NCBI GenBank assembly: GCA_964508185.1
Contig: CAZDSS010000020.1
Location: 1 to 30,987 of the forward strand
Reading direction: 5' to 3'
Source of the DNA: CAZDSS01 sp964508185
Lineage (GTDB): Bacteria; Pseudomonadota; Alphaproteobacteria; Sphingomonadales; Govanellaceae
DNA length: 30,987 bases
The notes beneath the pieces were generated by a model that was not told the DNA's origin, did not search any database, and saw nothing but the letters and a program-made list of their open reading frames with translations. The position numbers were made by a program, and so were the translations under genes. Below are positions 1 to 9,144 of the stretch, piece after piece. Positions within the stretch are counted from its first letter, which is position 1. Every line of letters begins with the position of its first letter.

Positions 1-1922
1 TGGAGATCCTGCGCGGCCCGCAGGGAACGCTGTTCGGCCGCAACACCATCGGCGGCGCCATCAACATCACCACCGTAAGCCCCGGGCCCAATTTCGGCGG
101 ATTTGCGGAAGCGACGGTGGGCGATCACGGGCGGCTCCATCTCCGCTCCAGCCTCAATGTGCCGGTGGCCGAGGGGCTCTATTTCCGTATCGCGGGATCG
201 TCCAAGGACCGGAACGGCTATGTGCGCGGGCTGTTCTCGCCGACGGAAAATCCGTTCCCCACGGGGCCGTCGGGGATCTCGACCCAGACCGATCTCGGCA
301 ACGAGAACCGCGCGGCGGTGCGGGGCAGCCTGCTGTGGGAGGCGTCGCCCCGGTTCACGGTGAGCCTCACCGGCGACTTCGCGCGTATTCGGGAAAACAA
401 CGCGGCCTCAATCCTGCGCGGGGTGACCGGGGAGGATGATCCAGCCCTCGGCCCCGCCACCTTCTTCTACAACCTGCTGCAGGCGGGGGGCGTGACCATC
501 CCCGGCTTCGACAACGCCCTCTATACGGACGCCAACTGGGTGACGGGGGATCTCAAGACCAATTACGCCACGGGCCCCAACGGCACCAGCATCGACGCCT
601 GGGGCGCGTCCCTCGTTCTCGACTGGCGGGTGATGGACAATCTCACCATCAAGTCGCTGACCGCCTATCGCAAGTCCGACGGCTTCTTCAACCGCGATGC
701 GGACGGCTCGCCCATCGACATCACCCACACCATGAACTACGACTACCGGCATGAGCAGTTCAGCCAGGAGCTGCAGCTGATCGGCGACCTCGCCGACGGG
801 CGCCTGCGATACGCCGCCGGGGTCTATTACTTCAAGGAGGAGGGGAGCGACCCGCTGGTCGTGGACCTGCCCGACAGCTTCGCCACGATCTTCATCGACG
901 TCGCAGACATCGACAATGAAAGCATGGCGGGCTATGCCCAGGCCACTTTCGACATCACGTCCGCCCTGTCGCTCACCGGCGGCCTGCGCTACACCGAGGA
1001 CAAGAAGAAATTCTTCACCGACCAGTATCTGGTGACCGGCTCCGCATCCGAAATCATCTTCGGCGCGCCGCCCGGCGCGGTGGTGCCGCTGGTGCCGCGC
1101 AATTCCCGGGTCAGCGAGAAGTTCACCAACTGGTCGCCGCGGGTGAGCCTGGAATTCGCCGTGAACGACGCCCTCATGACCTATGCGTCCTTCAGCAAGG
1201 GCTTCAAGTCGGGCGGCTTCAACCTGCGCTATGTGCAGCCGCGGTCGGAGGTCCTGTCCTTCGACCCCGAAAAGCTCACGACCTATGAAGTGGGCTTCAA
1301 GTGGCAGGGGCTGGGCAATCGCCTCCGCCTCAACGGCGCGGCGTTCCATACGGATTACAGCAACATCCAGGTAACCACCTTCGAAAATCTCGGCGCGCCC
1401 ATCACGGACAATGCGGGCAAGGCGGAGATCCGCGGCGGCGAGCTGGAGCTGACGGCGATCCCCGCGGCCAACCTTCAGATTTCGGCCGGGCTTGGCTATC
1501 TCGACGCCGAATACACCGATCTCAACGTGCCGAGCGGCAATTTCGCCGCGCCGGAGCAGATCATCACGCTCGACACCAAACTCGCGAACGCCCCCGAATG
1601 GCAGGCGACGGCGGCGATCGATTACGTGATCCCCCTCGGCGGCAACGGCGAGATCGAGCTTCACGGCGACTGGGCGTTCCGGTCAAAGTTCTACAACGAT
1701 GCCCAGAACTCCATCTTCCTCTATCAGCCGAGCTACCACATCCTGAATGCGGCGATCACCTATGTGGCGCCGGACGACCGCTGGCGGCTTCGCGTCTTCG
1801 TCGAGAACCTCACCGACGAGCGCTATATCGTGAGCGGGGACTCCAACTACGGCCTCGGCTTCCATGAGGCCAACTTCAACCGCCCGCGGGAATGGGGGGT
1901 GAGCCTCAGGGCGAATTTCTGA
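1..1922 (+). CDS. TonB-dependent outer-membrane receptor, 5' end outside the window
   Basis: The reading frame is open from base 3 (639 codons) to a TGA at 1920-1922, so only the N-terminus is missing. The first visible residues, EILRGPQGTLFGRNTIGGA, are the conserved end of the TBDR plug domain; the signal peptide, TonB box and start of the plug lie to the left. The rest is a 22-strand-type beta-barrel with family landmarks: a FSKGFKSGGFNLRY segment mid-barrel, FVENLTDERY near the end, and a terminal Phe (SLRANF) typical of outer-membrane barrels. GTG or ATG codons inside the frame, such as the GTG at 117, are not real starts because plug homology precedes them. The family imports scarce large nutrients through the outer membrane using TonB energy; the substrate cannot be read here. 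It converges on the phosphatase gene with 18 bp between them. Confidence 0.95.
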   Translation, partial: EILRGPQGTLFGRNTIGGAINITTVSPGPNFGGFAEATVGDHGRLHLRSSLNVPVAEGLYFRIAGSSKDRNGYVRGLFSPTENPFPTGPSGISTQTDLGNENRAAVRGSLLWEASPRFTVSLTGDFARIRENNAASILRGVTGEDDPALGPATFFYNLLQAGGVTIPGFDNALYTDANWVTGDLKTNYATGPNGTSIDAWGASLVLDWRVMDNLTIKSLTAYRKSDGFFNRDADGSPIDITHTMNYDYRHEQFSQELQLIGDLADGRLRYAAGVYYFKEEGSDPLVVDLPDSFATIFIDVADIDNESMAGYAQATFDITSALSLTGGLRYTEDKKKFFTDQYLVTGSASEIIFGAPPGAVVPLVPRNSRVSEKFTNWSPRVSLEFAVNDALMTYASFSKGFKSGGFNLRYVQPRSEVLSFDPEKLTTYEVGFKWQGLGNRLRLNGAAFHTDYSNIQVTTFENLGAPITDNAGKAEIRGGELELTAIPAANLQISAGLGYLDAEYTDLNVPSGNFAAPEQIITLDTKLANAPEWQATAAIDYVIPLGGNGEIELHGDWAFRSKFYNDAQNSIFLYQPSYHILNAAITYVAPDDRWRLRVFVENLTDERYIVSGDSNYGLGFHEANFNRPREWGVSLRANF

Positions 1923-1940
1923 GGCCGCAGCGCGTCGCGC

Positions 1941-3350
1941 TCAGAGTCCCAGCGCATCGCGCATGATGCGGTAGAGATCGTTCTGCTCGATGACGCCGCC
2001 AAGGCGGTCCGCATGGGGCCCTTTGGCGAAGGCCGCCACATCCTCCCCGCCGTGGCTGCCGGAAGTGAGCGGCACCGCCGCCTGCTGCCGGTGCTCGCGA
2101 TCCGTCGCTTCCTCCTCCGACAGCTCCGCGCGGGGCTCATCCACCGTGGCGCCGGGGCCGAAATAGTAGCCGAGGCTCGTATAGGGCTTGCCATCGCCGG
2201 CGCGGGCGGGCGCCTCGGCCGGTTCGCCACGGCGGTCGTTCTCGACCACAAGGCCCAGGATCGGGTTGCCCCGTGTGGGATAGCCGCCGATCACGAAGGT
2301 ATGGGAATGGTCGGCGGTGACCAGGATCAGGGTGTCGGAATCGTCGGTCATGGCGTCCGCCGCGGCGACCGCCTTCGCAAGCTCCACCCCTTCGTCCAGC
2401 GCCCGGGCGGCGTTGTTGTCATGATGCGCATGGTCGATGCGCCCGCCTTCGACCAGCAGGAAGTAGCCCCGTTCGCTGCGCGCCAGCGTGCGGATCGCCG
2501 TCTCGGTCATCTCCTTGAGGGATGGCTCGGCGCCGGGATCCCGCTCCGCCGCGAAGCTCATGTGGCCTTCGGCGAACAGGCCCAGAATGCGCCGCGCGCC
2601 AGCGCGATCGGCGGCGGCAAGGCCTTCGCGGTCCGCCGCGTGGCGGCCGTCCCTGTAGCGGGCCCGCCATTCCGCCACGAGATCCCGCTCGTCCTGCCGG
2701 ATGCCGCCTGAGGATGCGGGCAGGAAACGGCTGCGCCCGCCGCCGAGCATCACCTCGATGCCATCGCCTGCGGAGAATTCCACGAGCTGCCGGGCGATGT
2801 CGCGGCAGCCCGCCGCCCGTTCCGCGTCCGGCATGTCGGCGTCGCTTTCCCAGAACCGGTCGGCGGCATGGGCATAAGCGGCGGCGGCCGTTGCATGGGT
2901 GATGCTGGCGGTGGTGACGATGCCGGTTGCAAGGCCCTCCCGCTCCGCCCGCTCAAGCAGGGTCTCAAGCTCATGGCCCCGCGATGCGGCGCAATCGCCC
3001 CGCGGCGGCGCGCCGCCGATTCCGACCACGCCCGACCGGGTCTTCTCGCCGGTGAGGATCGCCGTCGCCGTGCCCGCGGAATCGGGCACCTGCTGGTTGG
3101 TGTTGTAGGTCTTGACCAGGGCGACATGGGGGAAGGCGTCCCACGGCAGCACATGGTCCTCTCCCGGCGACCCTTCCAGCTGGCCCGCATGGATGCGGAT
3201 CGCCGTCAGGGTCGAAATTCCCATGCCGTCGCCGACGAAGAGAATCACGTTGCGTGCGCGGGCCTCGGGCTCGGGCGCGGTCGCCGCCGTGCAGGCCGCG
3301 AGCGCCAGCGCGGCAAGCGACAGGGAGAGGGTGCGAAAGGTTGCTCGCAT
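1941..3350 (-). CDS. Alkaline phosphatase, predicted lipoprotein (PhoA family)
   Basis: A 469-residue protein of the alkaline phosphatase superfamily, which hydrolyses phosphate monoesters outside the cytoplasm using two zinc ions and one magnesium. Landmarks in order: ILFVGDGMG (metal-binding Asp), DSAGTATAILTG (the Ser is the expected phosphorylated nucleophile), SITHATAAAAYAH, EGGRIDHAHHDNNA, VTADHSHTF and TSGSHGGEDV (metal-binding Asp/His sets). The ATG at 3350 is chosen because GGAG lies 10 bases upstream and the protein then begins with a clean lipoprotein signal (hydrophobic run ending LALAAC). The frame stays open to 3437, but those 29 extra residues are Arg-rich and would bury the signal. 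Lipid anchoring is inferred from the lipobox; many PhoA proteins are soluble periplasmic instead. It is transcribed divergently from the LuxR regulator, and a possible Pho box lies 57 bases upstream. Confidence 0.93.
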   Translation of the reverse strand: MRATFRTLSLSLAALALAACTAATAPEPEARARNVILFVGDGMGISTLTAIRIHAGQLEGSPGEDHVLPWDAFPHVALVKTYNTNQQVPDSAGTATAILTGEKTRSGVVGIGGAPPRGDCAASRGHELETLLERAEREGLATGIVTTASITHATAAAAYAHAADRFWESDADMPDAERAAGCRDIARQLVEFSAGDGIEVMLGGGRSRFLPASSGGIRQDERDLVAEWRARYRDGRHAADREGLAAADRAGARRILGLFAEGHMSFAAERDPGAEPSLKEMTETAIRTLARSERGYFLLVEGGRIDHAHHDNNAARALDEGVELAKAVAAADAMTDDSDTLILVTADHSHTFVIGGYPTRGNPILGLVVENDRRGEPAEAPARAGDGKPYTSLGYYFGPGATVDEPRAELSEEEATDREHRQQAAVPLTSGSHGGEDVAAFAKGPHADRLGGVIEQNDLYRIMRDALGL

Positions 3351-3406
3351 CGAACGAAATCTCCGCCTGTTGGGCCCATGATGACGGCCCAGGATCAATC
3401 GGAACA

Positions 3407-3424
3407 ATGACATCCGCGTGACGG
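3407..3424 (-). promoter_or_regulatory. Candidate PhoB box upstream of the phosphatase
   Basis: Read on the minus strand this is CCGTCAC-GCGG-ATGTCAT. It has two 7-base repeats separated by 4 bases, the spacing of the classical PhoB binding unit (consensus repeat CTGTCAT). The repeats match 5/7 and 6/7. It points toward the phosphatase and lies 57 bases before its ATG. No convincing -10 hexamer was found at the expected distance, so this is a candidate only. Confidence 0.4.
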
Positions 3425-3596
3425 AGGTCTCAGGCAATTGCGCACAGACCGCCGCACAAGGGGGTTTATGTTGACCTGTCGCTGGCCTAATCTTGCGGTG
3501 CAGGATGCGAGGTTGAACGGGGTGCGAAGCAGAAAACCACAGGAGGCGGCGCGGGATCCCGAAGGGGCGGCCTTCGATCCGAACGGGCTCAGGGAC

Positions 3597-6290
3597 ATGA
3601 ACTGGCTGGCGGCGGCCAAGGTGACGCCGCCGCAGCCCTCGACCGTGCTGGTGGACCGCCCGGCGGCGCGGGCGGCGCTGGATCGCGGCCTCAATCTGCG
3701 GCTGACGCTCGTCATTGCGCCCGCGGGCTTCGGCAAGACCACGCTCCTCGGCCAGTGGCGGGCGGACCTTGCGGCGCGCGGGCTCATGGCGGCCTGGCTC
3801 TCTCCCGACGAGGACGAGGGCGATCCCTTGCAGCTTCTCGCCCTCATGACCCTCGCCCTCACGGTCGCCGGGGCCCGGATGGGCGACGTCGAGAAGATGG
3901 CGTCACAAGCCTTCGCCGACGTGCCGCCCGTTGCGGCGCTCGGCAGCTTTTTGTCCGCCGTCGCCCGGGACGGGCGGCCCATGGTGGTCATCCTCGACGA
4001 TTATCAGCGGGTGGGCTCCCGCGCCGCCGACAGCATGGTGGCGCAGATCCTCGCCCGCTGCCCCGACAATCTCCATCTCGTGTTAAGCAGCCGGGAGCGG
4101 CCGGAACTGCCGCTGGCGGGCTTCAAGGCCCAGGGCCAGGTGCAGGAGCTCGGGGTGGAGCATCTGCGCTTCACACCCGACGACGCGCGGGAGCTTTTCG
4201 CGGGCAAGCTCGACATGGACGCCACCCATGAGCTGGTGAGCCGCACGGAAGGCTGGGGCGTCGCCCTGCAGCTCGCCCGCCTGTGGCTCGATGGGGCGGG
4301 GGCGAGCGTCGATCTCAACGCAAGCTTTTCGGGCCGAAGCGCCGATCTTGCGGACTACCTCGCTGAACAGGTCTTCAACGATCTTCCGCCCGACGCCCAG
4401 CAGGTGCTGCTGGAGACGGCGGTCTGCGAACGCATCAATGGCGATCTCGCCAACGCGCTCACGGGCCGCAGCGATTGCTGGGACATTCTCGGCCGCCTGC
4501 ACCGGCTGAACGCGCTGCTGCTTCCCCTCGACGACGAGCGGCGCTGGCTGCGCTGCCACCTGCTGTTCCGGGAATTCCTGCTCGAGACCTTGAGCCGCCG
4601 CAACGGCGCGCGCATTCCCGAACTGCATCTCGCCGCATCGCGCTGGTTCGAGGAGCAGGGATTCCCGCTCGAAGCCGTGCGCCATGCCCGCATGAGCGGG
4701 GACTATGCCCGGGTCGCGGGGCTGGTGGCGCGGCTCGGCGGCTGGGAGCTGGTGCTCCATGGCGGGATCGGCGTCCTCAGAAGCGTGCTCCGCGGCCTGC
4801 CCATGGATGCCTTCCGCCGGCATCCCACCCTGCGCATCGCCCGCGCCTATCTCCACATCAAGGACGGCGAGCTGCCCGAGGCGCGGGCCGTCTTCCATTG
4901 CGGCGACGAGCCCGTGGAGCTTGCGCCGGGCGAGGATCCCTACCGGGTGCAGCGCGACCTCGTGGTCATCGGCGGCATCATCGACGGCTACGAGGACCGC
5001 TGGGTCGGCCGCGCGGACCTTGAACGGCTGCGCGCCATCCGCGACCAGATCGACCCCGCCGACCATCTGGGCCTCGGCTGCTACTGGCAGATCATCTGCG
5101 TCGCGGCGCTCCGCATCGGCGATTGCGCGGTGGTGGAGGAGGCGGCGGTCAATGCGGTGCGCGAAATGCGTGCGGCGGGATCCATTCTCGGCCTCAACTA
5201 TGCCTATTTCCATCTCGGGCAGGTGCAGATCGTCACCGGCCGCCTGCGCGAGGCGGAGGCCACCCTGCGCGAGGCCCTGCTCACGGCCGAGGAGAATTTC
5301 GGCACCGACAGCGGTCAGAAGGCCATCGCCGAAGTGCTGCTCGCCGGGGTCCTCTACATGACGGGCGACGTCAAGGGCGCGGCGCGCCACCTGTCTGCGT
5401 CGCTTGCCCATGTGGAGGCCCATGACAGCTGGTTCGACATCCTGGCCTCGGGCTACGAGGCGGCCATGGCCGTCGCCCTCCTGAGGGAAGGCCCCGCCGG
5501 CGCCCTCGATCAGCTGGAGCGGGGGGTGGAGACCGCGCGCCGCCGCGGGCTTTCGAGCCTTCGCCCGCTCATACAGGCGCTGCGGGTGATCCTCCATCTC
5601 CGCGCCGGCCAGCCGGACCATGCGGCGGTCGCCGCCCGCGACCCCGATTTCCAGTTCACCCCCGGCGCCTGGCGGGACGATCCCGGGGTGTGGCGCATCC
5701 ATCACCTGTCGGGCCTTGCCCGCGCCGGACTGCATGTGGTGGACGGCCAGCCCGGCGAGGCCCTCGTGGTCCTCGACGACCTGCGCCAGGCGGCGGAGGC
5801 GGGCGGCCGTGCGCTCCATCTCGCGGAGATCGCCATCGCGGAAGCCCTGGTCTATCGCCTCATGGGCCGCCATGACGCGGCGCTCGACCGCCTGGGCGAC
5901 GCCCTCGTCGTCGGCATGGGGCAGGGGGCGGTGCGGCTCTTCCTCGATCATGGCCAGGCCATGGAGGGGCTGCTTCGCCAGGCGCTCCGCCGCGAGCGGC
6001 AGGAGCGGGTGGACAGCCTGATGAAGACCCAGATCGCGCGGCTCCTCGAGGAGCTCCGGCATGAGCGGGTCTGGACCCGCAGCCTGGGCGGCGCCGAGCA
6101 CGGCATGAGCGCCCGGGAGCTCGAGGTGCTGGCCGAGCTCGCCCACGGCTATTCCAACAAGGAAATCGCCCGCGCCCTCGACATGACCGAGAATACGGTC
6201 AAGTTCCACCTCAAGAACATCTACGCCAAGCTCGGGGTGGACAAGCGCGGCGCCGCCGTCGCCCGCGCGCGGGAGCTGATGCTGATCTGA
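3597..6290 (+). CDS. MalT-like LuxR-family ATPase transcriptional regulator
   Basis: An 897-residue large ATP-binding LuxR (MalT/STAND) activator. Domains: N-terminal NTPase with Walker A APAGFGKTT (Lys47) and a Walker B-like MVVILDDYQ near residues 128-136; a long helical, TPR-like ligand-sensing middle; and a C-terminal LuxR helix-turn-helix (about residues 832-895, SARELEVLAELAHGYSNKEI then TENTVKFHLKNIYAKL). The frame is open further upstream (TTG 3438, ATG 3468), but MalT-type proteins begin close to a segment like WLAAAKVTPPQPS. The ATG at 3597 gives that beginning and has GGGA just before it; the start remains uncertain. Such proteins bind ATP and an inducer, oligomerise and activate promoters. 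Its likely target is the co-oriented hydantoinase operon 159 bp downstream, whose leader holds three MalT-like boxes. Confidence 0.93.
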   Translation: MNWLAAAKVTPPQPSTVLVDRPAARAALDRGLNLRLTLVIAPAGFGKTTLLGQWRADLAARGLMAAWLSPDEDEGDPLQLLALMTLALTVAGARMGDVEKMASQAFADVPPVAALGSFLSAVARDGRPMVVILDDYQRVGSRAADSMVAQILARCPDNLHLVLSSRERPELPLAGFKAQGQVQELGVEHLRFTPDDARELFAGKLDMDATHELVSRTEGWGVALQLARLWLDGAGASVDLNASFSGRSADLADYLAEQVFNDLPPDAQQVLLETAVCERINGDLANALTGRSDCWDILGRLHRLNALLLPLDDERRWLRCHLLFREFLLETLSRRNGARIPELHLAASRWFEEQGFPLEAVRHARMSGDYARVAGLVARLGGWELVLHGGIGVLRSVLRGLPMDAFRRHPTLRIARAYLHIKDGELPEARAVFHCGDEPVELAPGEDPYRVQRDLVVIGGIIDGYEDRWVGRADLERLRAIRDQIDPADHLGLGCYWQIICVAALRIGDCAVVEEAAVNAVREMRAAGSILGLNYAYFHLGQVQIVTGRLREAEATLREALLTAEENFGTDSGQKAIAEVLLAGVLYMTGDVKGAARHLSASLAHVEAHDSWFDILASGYEAAMAVALLREGPAGALDQLERGVETARRRGLSSLRPLIQALRVILHLRAGQPDHAAVAARDPDFQFTPGAWRDDPGVWRIHHLSGLARAGLHVVDGQPGEALVVLDDLRQAAEAGGRALHLAEIAIAEALVYRLMGRHDAALDRLGDALVVGMGQGAVRLFLDHGQAMEGLLRQALRRERQERVDSLMKTQIARLLEELRHERVWTRSLGGAEHGMSARELEVLAELAHGYSNKEIARALDMTENTVKFHLKNIYAKLGVDKRGAAVARARELMLI

Positions 6291-6317
6291 CCGCGCTGGT
6301 TCCCGCACCACCCGAAC

Positions 6318-6370
6318 GGGTAGGTGGCCTGCTCGCCCGTTCCCCGCCTACCCGCATCGCCCACCTACCC
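6318..6370. promoter_or_regulatory. Three 10-bp GGGTAGGYGG boxes, candidate operators of the MalT-like regulator
   Basis: Three copies of GGGTAGG(T/C)GG lie in the gap between the regulator and the hydantoinase gene. One is on the plus strand (6318-6327) and two are on the minus strand (6344-6353 and 6361-6370), the last two being direct repeats 17 bp apart. The sequence resembles the enteric MalT box (GGGGAKGAGG, matching at about 7 of 10 positions). The boxes end 14 bp before a possible -35 element, where an activator would sit. Assignment to the neighbouring regulator is inference. Confidence 0.5.
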
Positions 6371-6384
6371 ACCCGTGTGCGCTT

Positions 6385-6414
6385 TTGACCCCCGCACCGC
6401 CCGCCGCGCAATCT
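6385..6414 (+). promoter_or_regulatory. Possible sigma70-type promoter of the hydantoinase operon
   Basis: TTGACC at 6385-6390 is a good -35 match (5/6). After 18 bp comes a poor -10 (CAATCT, 6409-6414), as expected for a promoter that needs an activator. It lies between the three MalT-like boxes and the operon's first gene, giving a leader of roughly 30 bases with a GAGGAG Shine-Dalgarno sequence. Confidence 0.3.
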
Positions 6415-6449
6415 TGGCCCCAGCCCAGAACGATGAGGAGTATGGGGAA

Positions 6450-8039
6450 ATGCGGATCGGGGTAGATGTGGGCGGGACCAACACGGATGCGGTCTTGATG
6501 GACGGCCGCACGGTCCTGGCCGCCACCAAGTCGCCGACCACAGAGGACGTGAGCGGCGGCATCATGACCGCCGTGCGGCGGGTTCTGGCCGAAGCGGGGG
6601 TGTCACCCTCCGAAATCCAGGTGGTGATGATCGGCACCACCCATTTCACCAATGCATTCGTCGAGGCCCGGAACCTTCTCGAAGTGGGCGTGATCCGGAT
6701 TGCTCTCCCTTCGGGGCGGGGCATTCCGCCCCTTTGCGACTGGCCGGAGCGCCTGCGCCGGGCGGTGGGCGACCATGTGCATCAGGTCCATGGCGGCTTC
6801 CAGTATGACGGCCGCGAGAACGCCCCGCTCGACGAGCTGGCGGTCGCCGAGGCGGCGCGGGAATTCCGCCGCAAGGGCCTGCGCGCCGCGGCCATTTCCG
6901 GTGCCTTCAGCCCCATCAACGGCGACCATGAACAGCGCGCGGCGGAAATCCTGCGCAATGAAGCGCCGGACATCCACGTGACCCTGTCGGGCGAGATCGG
7001 CCGCATCGGGCTTCTGGAGCGCGAGAATGCGGCGGTGATGAACGCGTCGCTCGCCGCCATGTCGCGGCGGGTGGTGCAGTCCTTCCGCGACGCGCTCGCT
7101 GGCCTCGATATCACCGCGCCCTTCTATATCAGCCAGAACGACGGGACCCTGATGAGCGCCGCCCATGTGGAGCGCTATCCGGTCCTGACCTTCGCGTCCG
7201 GCCCCACCAACAGCATGCGCGGGGCGGCCTATCTTTCGGGCGCCAAGCGGGCGATCGTCGCCGACATCGGCGGCACCACCACGGATGTGGGCGTCCTCGA
7301 CAACGGCTTCCCGCGGGAATCGGCGGTCACCGTCGATATCGGCGGGGTGCGCACCAATTTCCGCATGCCCGACATCCTGGCGATCGGCCTCGGCGGCGGC
7401 AGCCGCGTCAGCGAGGACGGGAGCGAGGTCGGGCCTGAATCCGTCGGCTACAACCTGCTGAAGGACGGCCTCGTCTTCGGCGGTTCGGTGCTGACCGCGA
7501 GCGACATCGCCGTCGCCTCGGGCCGCGCGATCATGGGCAACCCGAAGCATATCGCCCATCTCGATCGCGGGCTCGTCGCGCGCGCCGCGACCCGCATCGA
7601 CCAGAAGCTGGCCGAGGCGGTGGATCGCATGAAGACCAGCGCGGCGGAGGTGCCGCTCATTCTGGTCGGCGGCGGCGCGGTGCTGGTGTCCCGCGAGGTG
7701 CCGGGGGTGAGCGAGGTCATCGTTCCCGAACATGCGGCGGTCGCCAACGCCATCGGCGCCGCCATCGCCCAGGTGGGGGGCGAGACCGATCGCGTCTATT
7801 CCTACGAAAGCCTCGGCCGCGAGCAGGCGCTGGAGCTCGCCCGGGCGGAGGCGATCGAGAACGCAGTGGCGGCGGGCGCGGCACCAGGGACCGTCGAAGT
7901 CGTGGATATGGAGGAAATGCCGCTCCAGTACGTTCCGGGCGGGGCCGTGCGCCTGCGCGTTCGCGCCGTCGGCGACCTTGACCTGTCGTTCGGTCCCGCG
8001 GGCGGGGTGGCGCGCAAAGCGAATGAGGAGCGTCCATGA
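6450..8039 (+). CDS. Hydantoinase/oxoprolinase family protein, short form
   Basis: A 529-residue member of the hydantoinase A/5-oxoprolinase family, which uses an actin/Hsp70-like ATP-binding fold to open hydantoin- or oxoproline-like rings. The N-terminal phosphate loop is IGVDVGGTNTDAV (residues 3-15). A second one, DIGGTTTDVGV, lies near residue 271. A glycine-rich adenosine-type loop, LVGGGAVLV, lies near residue 405, followed by the ANAIGAAIAQVGG helix. It is much shorter than HyuA (about 700 residues) and has no HyuB-type partner; this short form usually pairs with DUF917, as here. The ATG at 6450 begins directly with the ATP loop and has GAGGAG upstream; the 42 possible residues before it (from 6324) are Pro/Arg-rich and would overlap the operator boxes. 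Its stop overlaps the next start (ATGA), so translation is probably coupled. The substrate is unknown. Confidence 0.92.
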   Translation: MRIGVDVGGTNTDAVLMDGRTVLAATKSPTTEDVSGGIMTAVRRVLAEAGVSPSEIQVVMIGTTHFTNAFVEARNLLEVGVIRIALPSGRGIPPLCDWPERLRRAVGDHVHQVHGGFQYDGRENAPLDELAVAEAAREFRRKGLRAAAISGAFSPINGDHEQRAAEILRNEAPDIHVTLSGEIGRIGLLERENAAVMNASLAAMSRRVVQSFRDALAGLDITAPFYISQNDGTLMSAAHVERYPVLTFASGPTNSMRGAAYLSGAKRAIVADIGGTTTDVGVLDNGFPRESAVTVDIGGVRTNFRMPDILAIGLGGGSRVSEDGSEVGPESVGYNLLKDGLVFGGSVLTASDIAVASGRAIMGNPKHIAHLDRGLVARAATRIDQKLAEAVDRMKTSAAEVPLILVGGGAVLVSREVPGVSEVIVPEHAAVANAIGAAIAQVGGETDRVYSYESLGREQALELARAEAIENAVAAGAAPGTVEVVDMEEMPLQYVPGGAVRLRVRAVGDLDLSFGPAGGVARKANEERP

Positions 8040-9130
8040 AACTCGAAATAGCCGATCTCGTGGATCTTGCGCGCGGCGCCGCCCTGCTCGGCACCGGCGG
8101 CGGCGGCGATCCCTATTCGGGCCGGCTTTTCGCGGCCCAGATGATCCGGGAATACGGCGCGCCCGAGGTGGTGCGGGTGGAGGACCTGCCGGACGACGCC
8201 AACTGCTTCATCGCCGCGGCCATGGGCGCGCCCACGGTGCTCGTCGAGAAGCTCATGGATCCCGTGGCCGCCGATCTCGTGATCGCCGAGATGGAGCGCA
8301 TCACCGGCCGGCGCTGCGACTATATCCTTCCCGCCGAGATCGGCGGCATCAATTCCACCTATCCGATCGCGGTCGCGGCGAGGCTCGGCCTTCCGGTGAT
8401 CGACGCCGACGGCATGGGCAGGGCCTTCCCCGAGATCCAGATGGTGACCTACAACGTCTATGGCGTCCCCATCTCGCCGGTGGTCATCACCAACGACCAT
8501 CACGAAAGCGTGGTGATCCGCTCCGACAATCCCAAGTCGGCCGAGGATATCGGCCGGGCGGTCGCCATTCGCATGGGCCTTGCCGTCACCATGTCCGGCT
8601 ATCCCATGACCGGGGCCGACGTGAAGCGGACGGCGGTGCGCGGCACCCTGAGCCTTGCCCGCGGCATCGGCCGGGCCATCGCCGAAGGGCGCCATCAGGG
8701 GAATCCGGTGGAAACGCTCTTCGCCTATCTCCGCACCACGGAATACTACAACAAATGCGGTCTCCTCTTTGACGGCAAGGTGGTAGACCTCCTGCGCGAG
8801 ACCACGCGCGGCTTCTCCATCGGCCGCTGCATCCTGGAGTCCCTAGACGGCAGCGGCCGCCGCATGGAGGTGCAGTTCCAGAACGAGCATCTGGTGGCCC
8901 GGGACGAGAATGGTGTCCGCGCCATCGTCCCGGACCTCATCGCCATTCTCGACCGCGAGACGGCGGAGCCCATCACCACCGAGGGCCTCAAATATGGCCA
9001 GCGGGTGAAGGTGATCGGCATCAGCGCCCCGCCGACCATGCGCACTCCCGAGGCGCTCGCCTGCTTCGGACCACAAGCGTTCGGACTGGACGATCCTTTC
9101 CAGCCCATCGAAACACTCATCAAAGAATGA
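8036..9130 (+). CDS. DUF917 family protein (S-methyl thiohydantoin desulfurase-like)
   Basis: A 364-residue DUF917 protein. The family signature ALLGTGGGGDPYSGR occupies residues 16-30, and the whole length is covered by conserved-looking segments such as PAEIGGINSTYPI and DADGMGRAFPE. Some members have been named S-methyl thiohydantoin desulfurase from work on ergothioneine-type breakdown; that name is recalled family knowledge, not something this sequence proves. The ATG at 8036 has GAGGAG upstream and overlaps the hydantoinase stop by 4 bp. A receptor gene follows after 14 bp. The pairing suggests the two enzymes act in turn on one heterocycle: DUF917 perhaps removing a substituent and the ATP-dependent partner opening the ring. 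The protein has no signal peptide, so it is cytoplasmic. Confidence 0.9.
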   Translation: MKLEIADLVDLARGAALLGTGGGGDPYSGRLFAAQMIREYGAPEVVRVEDLPDDANCFIAAAMGAPTVLVEKLMDPVAADLVIAEMERITGRRCDYILPAEIGGINSTYPIAVAARLGLPVIDADGMGRAFPEIQMVTYNVYGVPISPVVITNDHHESVVIRSDNPKSAEDIGRAVAIRMGLAVTMSGYPMTGADVKRTAVRGTLSLARGIGRAIAEGRHQGNPVETLFAYLRTTEYYNKCGLLFDGKVVDLLRETTRGFSIGRCILESLDGSGRRMEVQFQNEHLVARDENGVRAIVPDLIAILDRETAEPITTEGLKYGQRVKVIGISAPPTMRTPEALACFGPQAFGLDDPFQPIETLIKE

Positions 9131-9144
9131 AGAGGAAACGTGAC

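Noticed and set aside
1929..1941. AGCGCGTCGCGCT palindrome as a terminator between the first receptor and the phosphatase
   Set aside because: Its centre is a single base, so only about 4 bp can pair as a hairpin, and no T-run follows.
4083..6311. 742-codon frame antisense to the MalT-like regulator
   Set aside because: Shadow frame; the sense strand carries Walker and LuxR helix-turn-helix motifs.
6450..9130. Classical HyuA-HyuB hydantoinase or full 5-oxoprolinase
   Set aside because: The first protein is too short (529 residues), and the second is DUF917, not a HyuB-type subunit.
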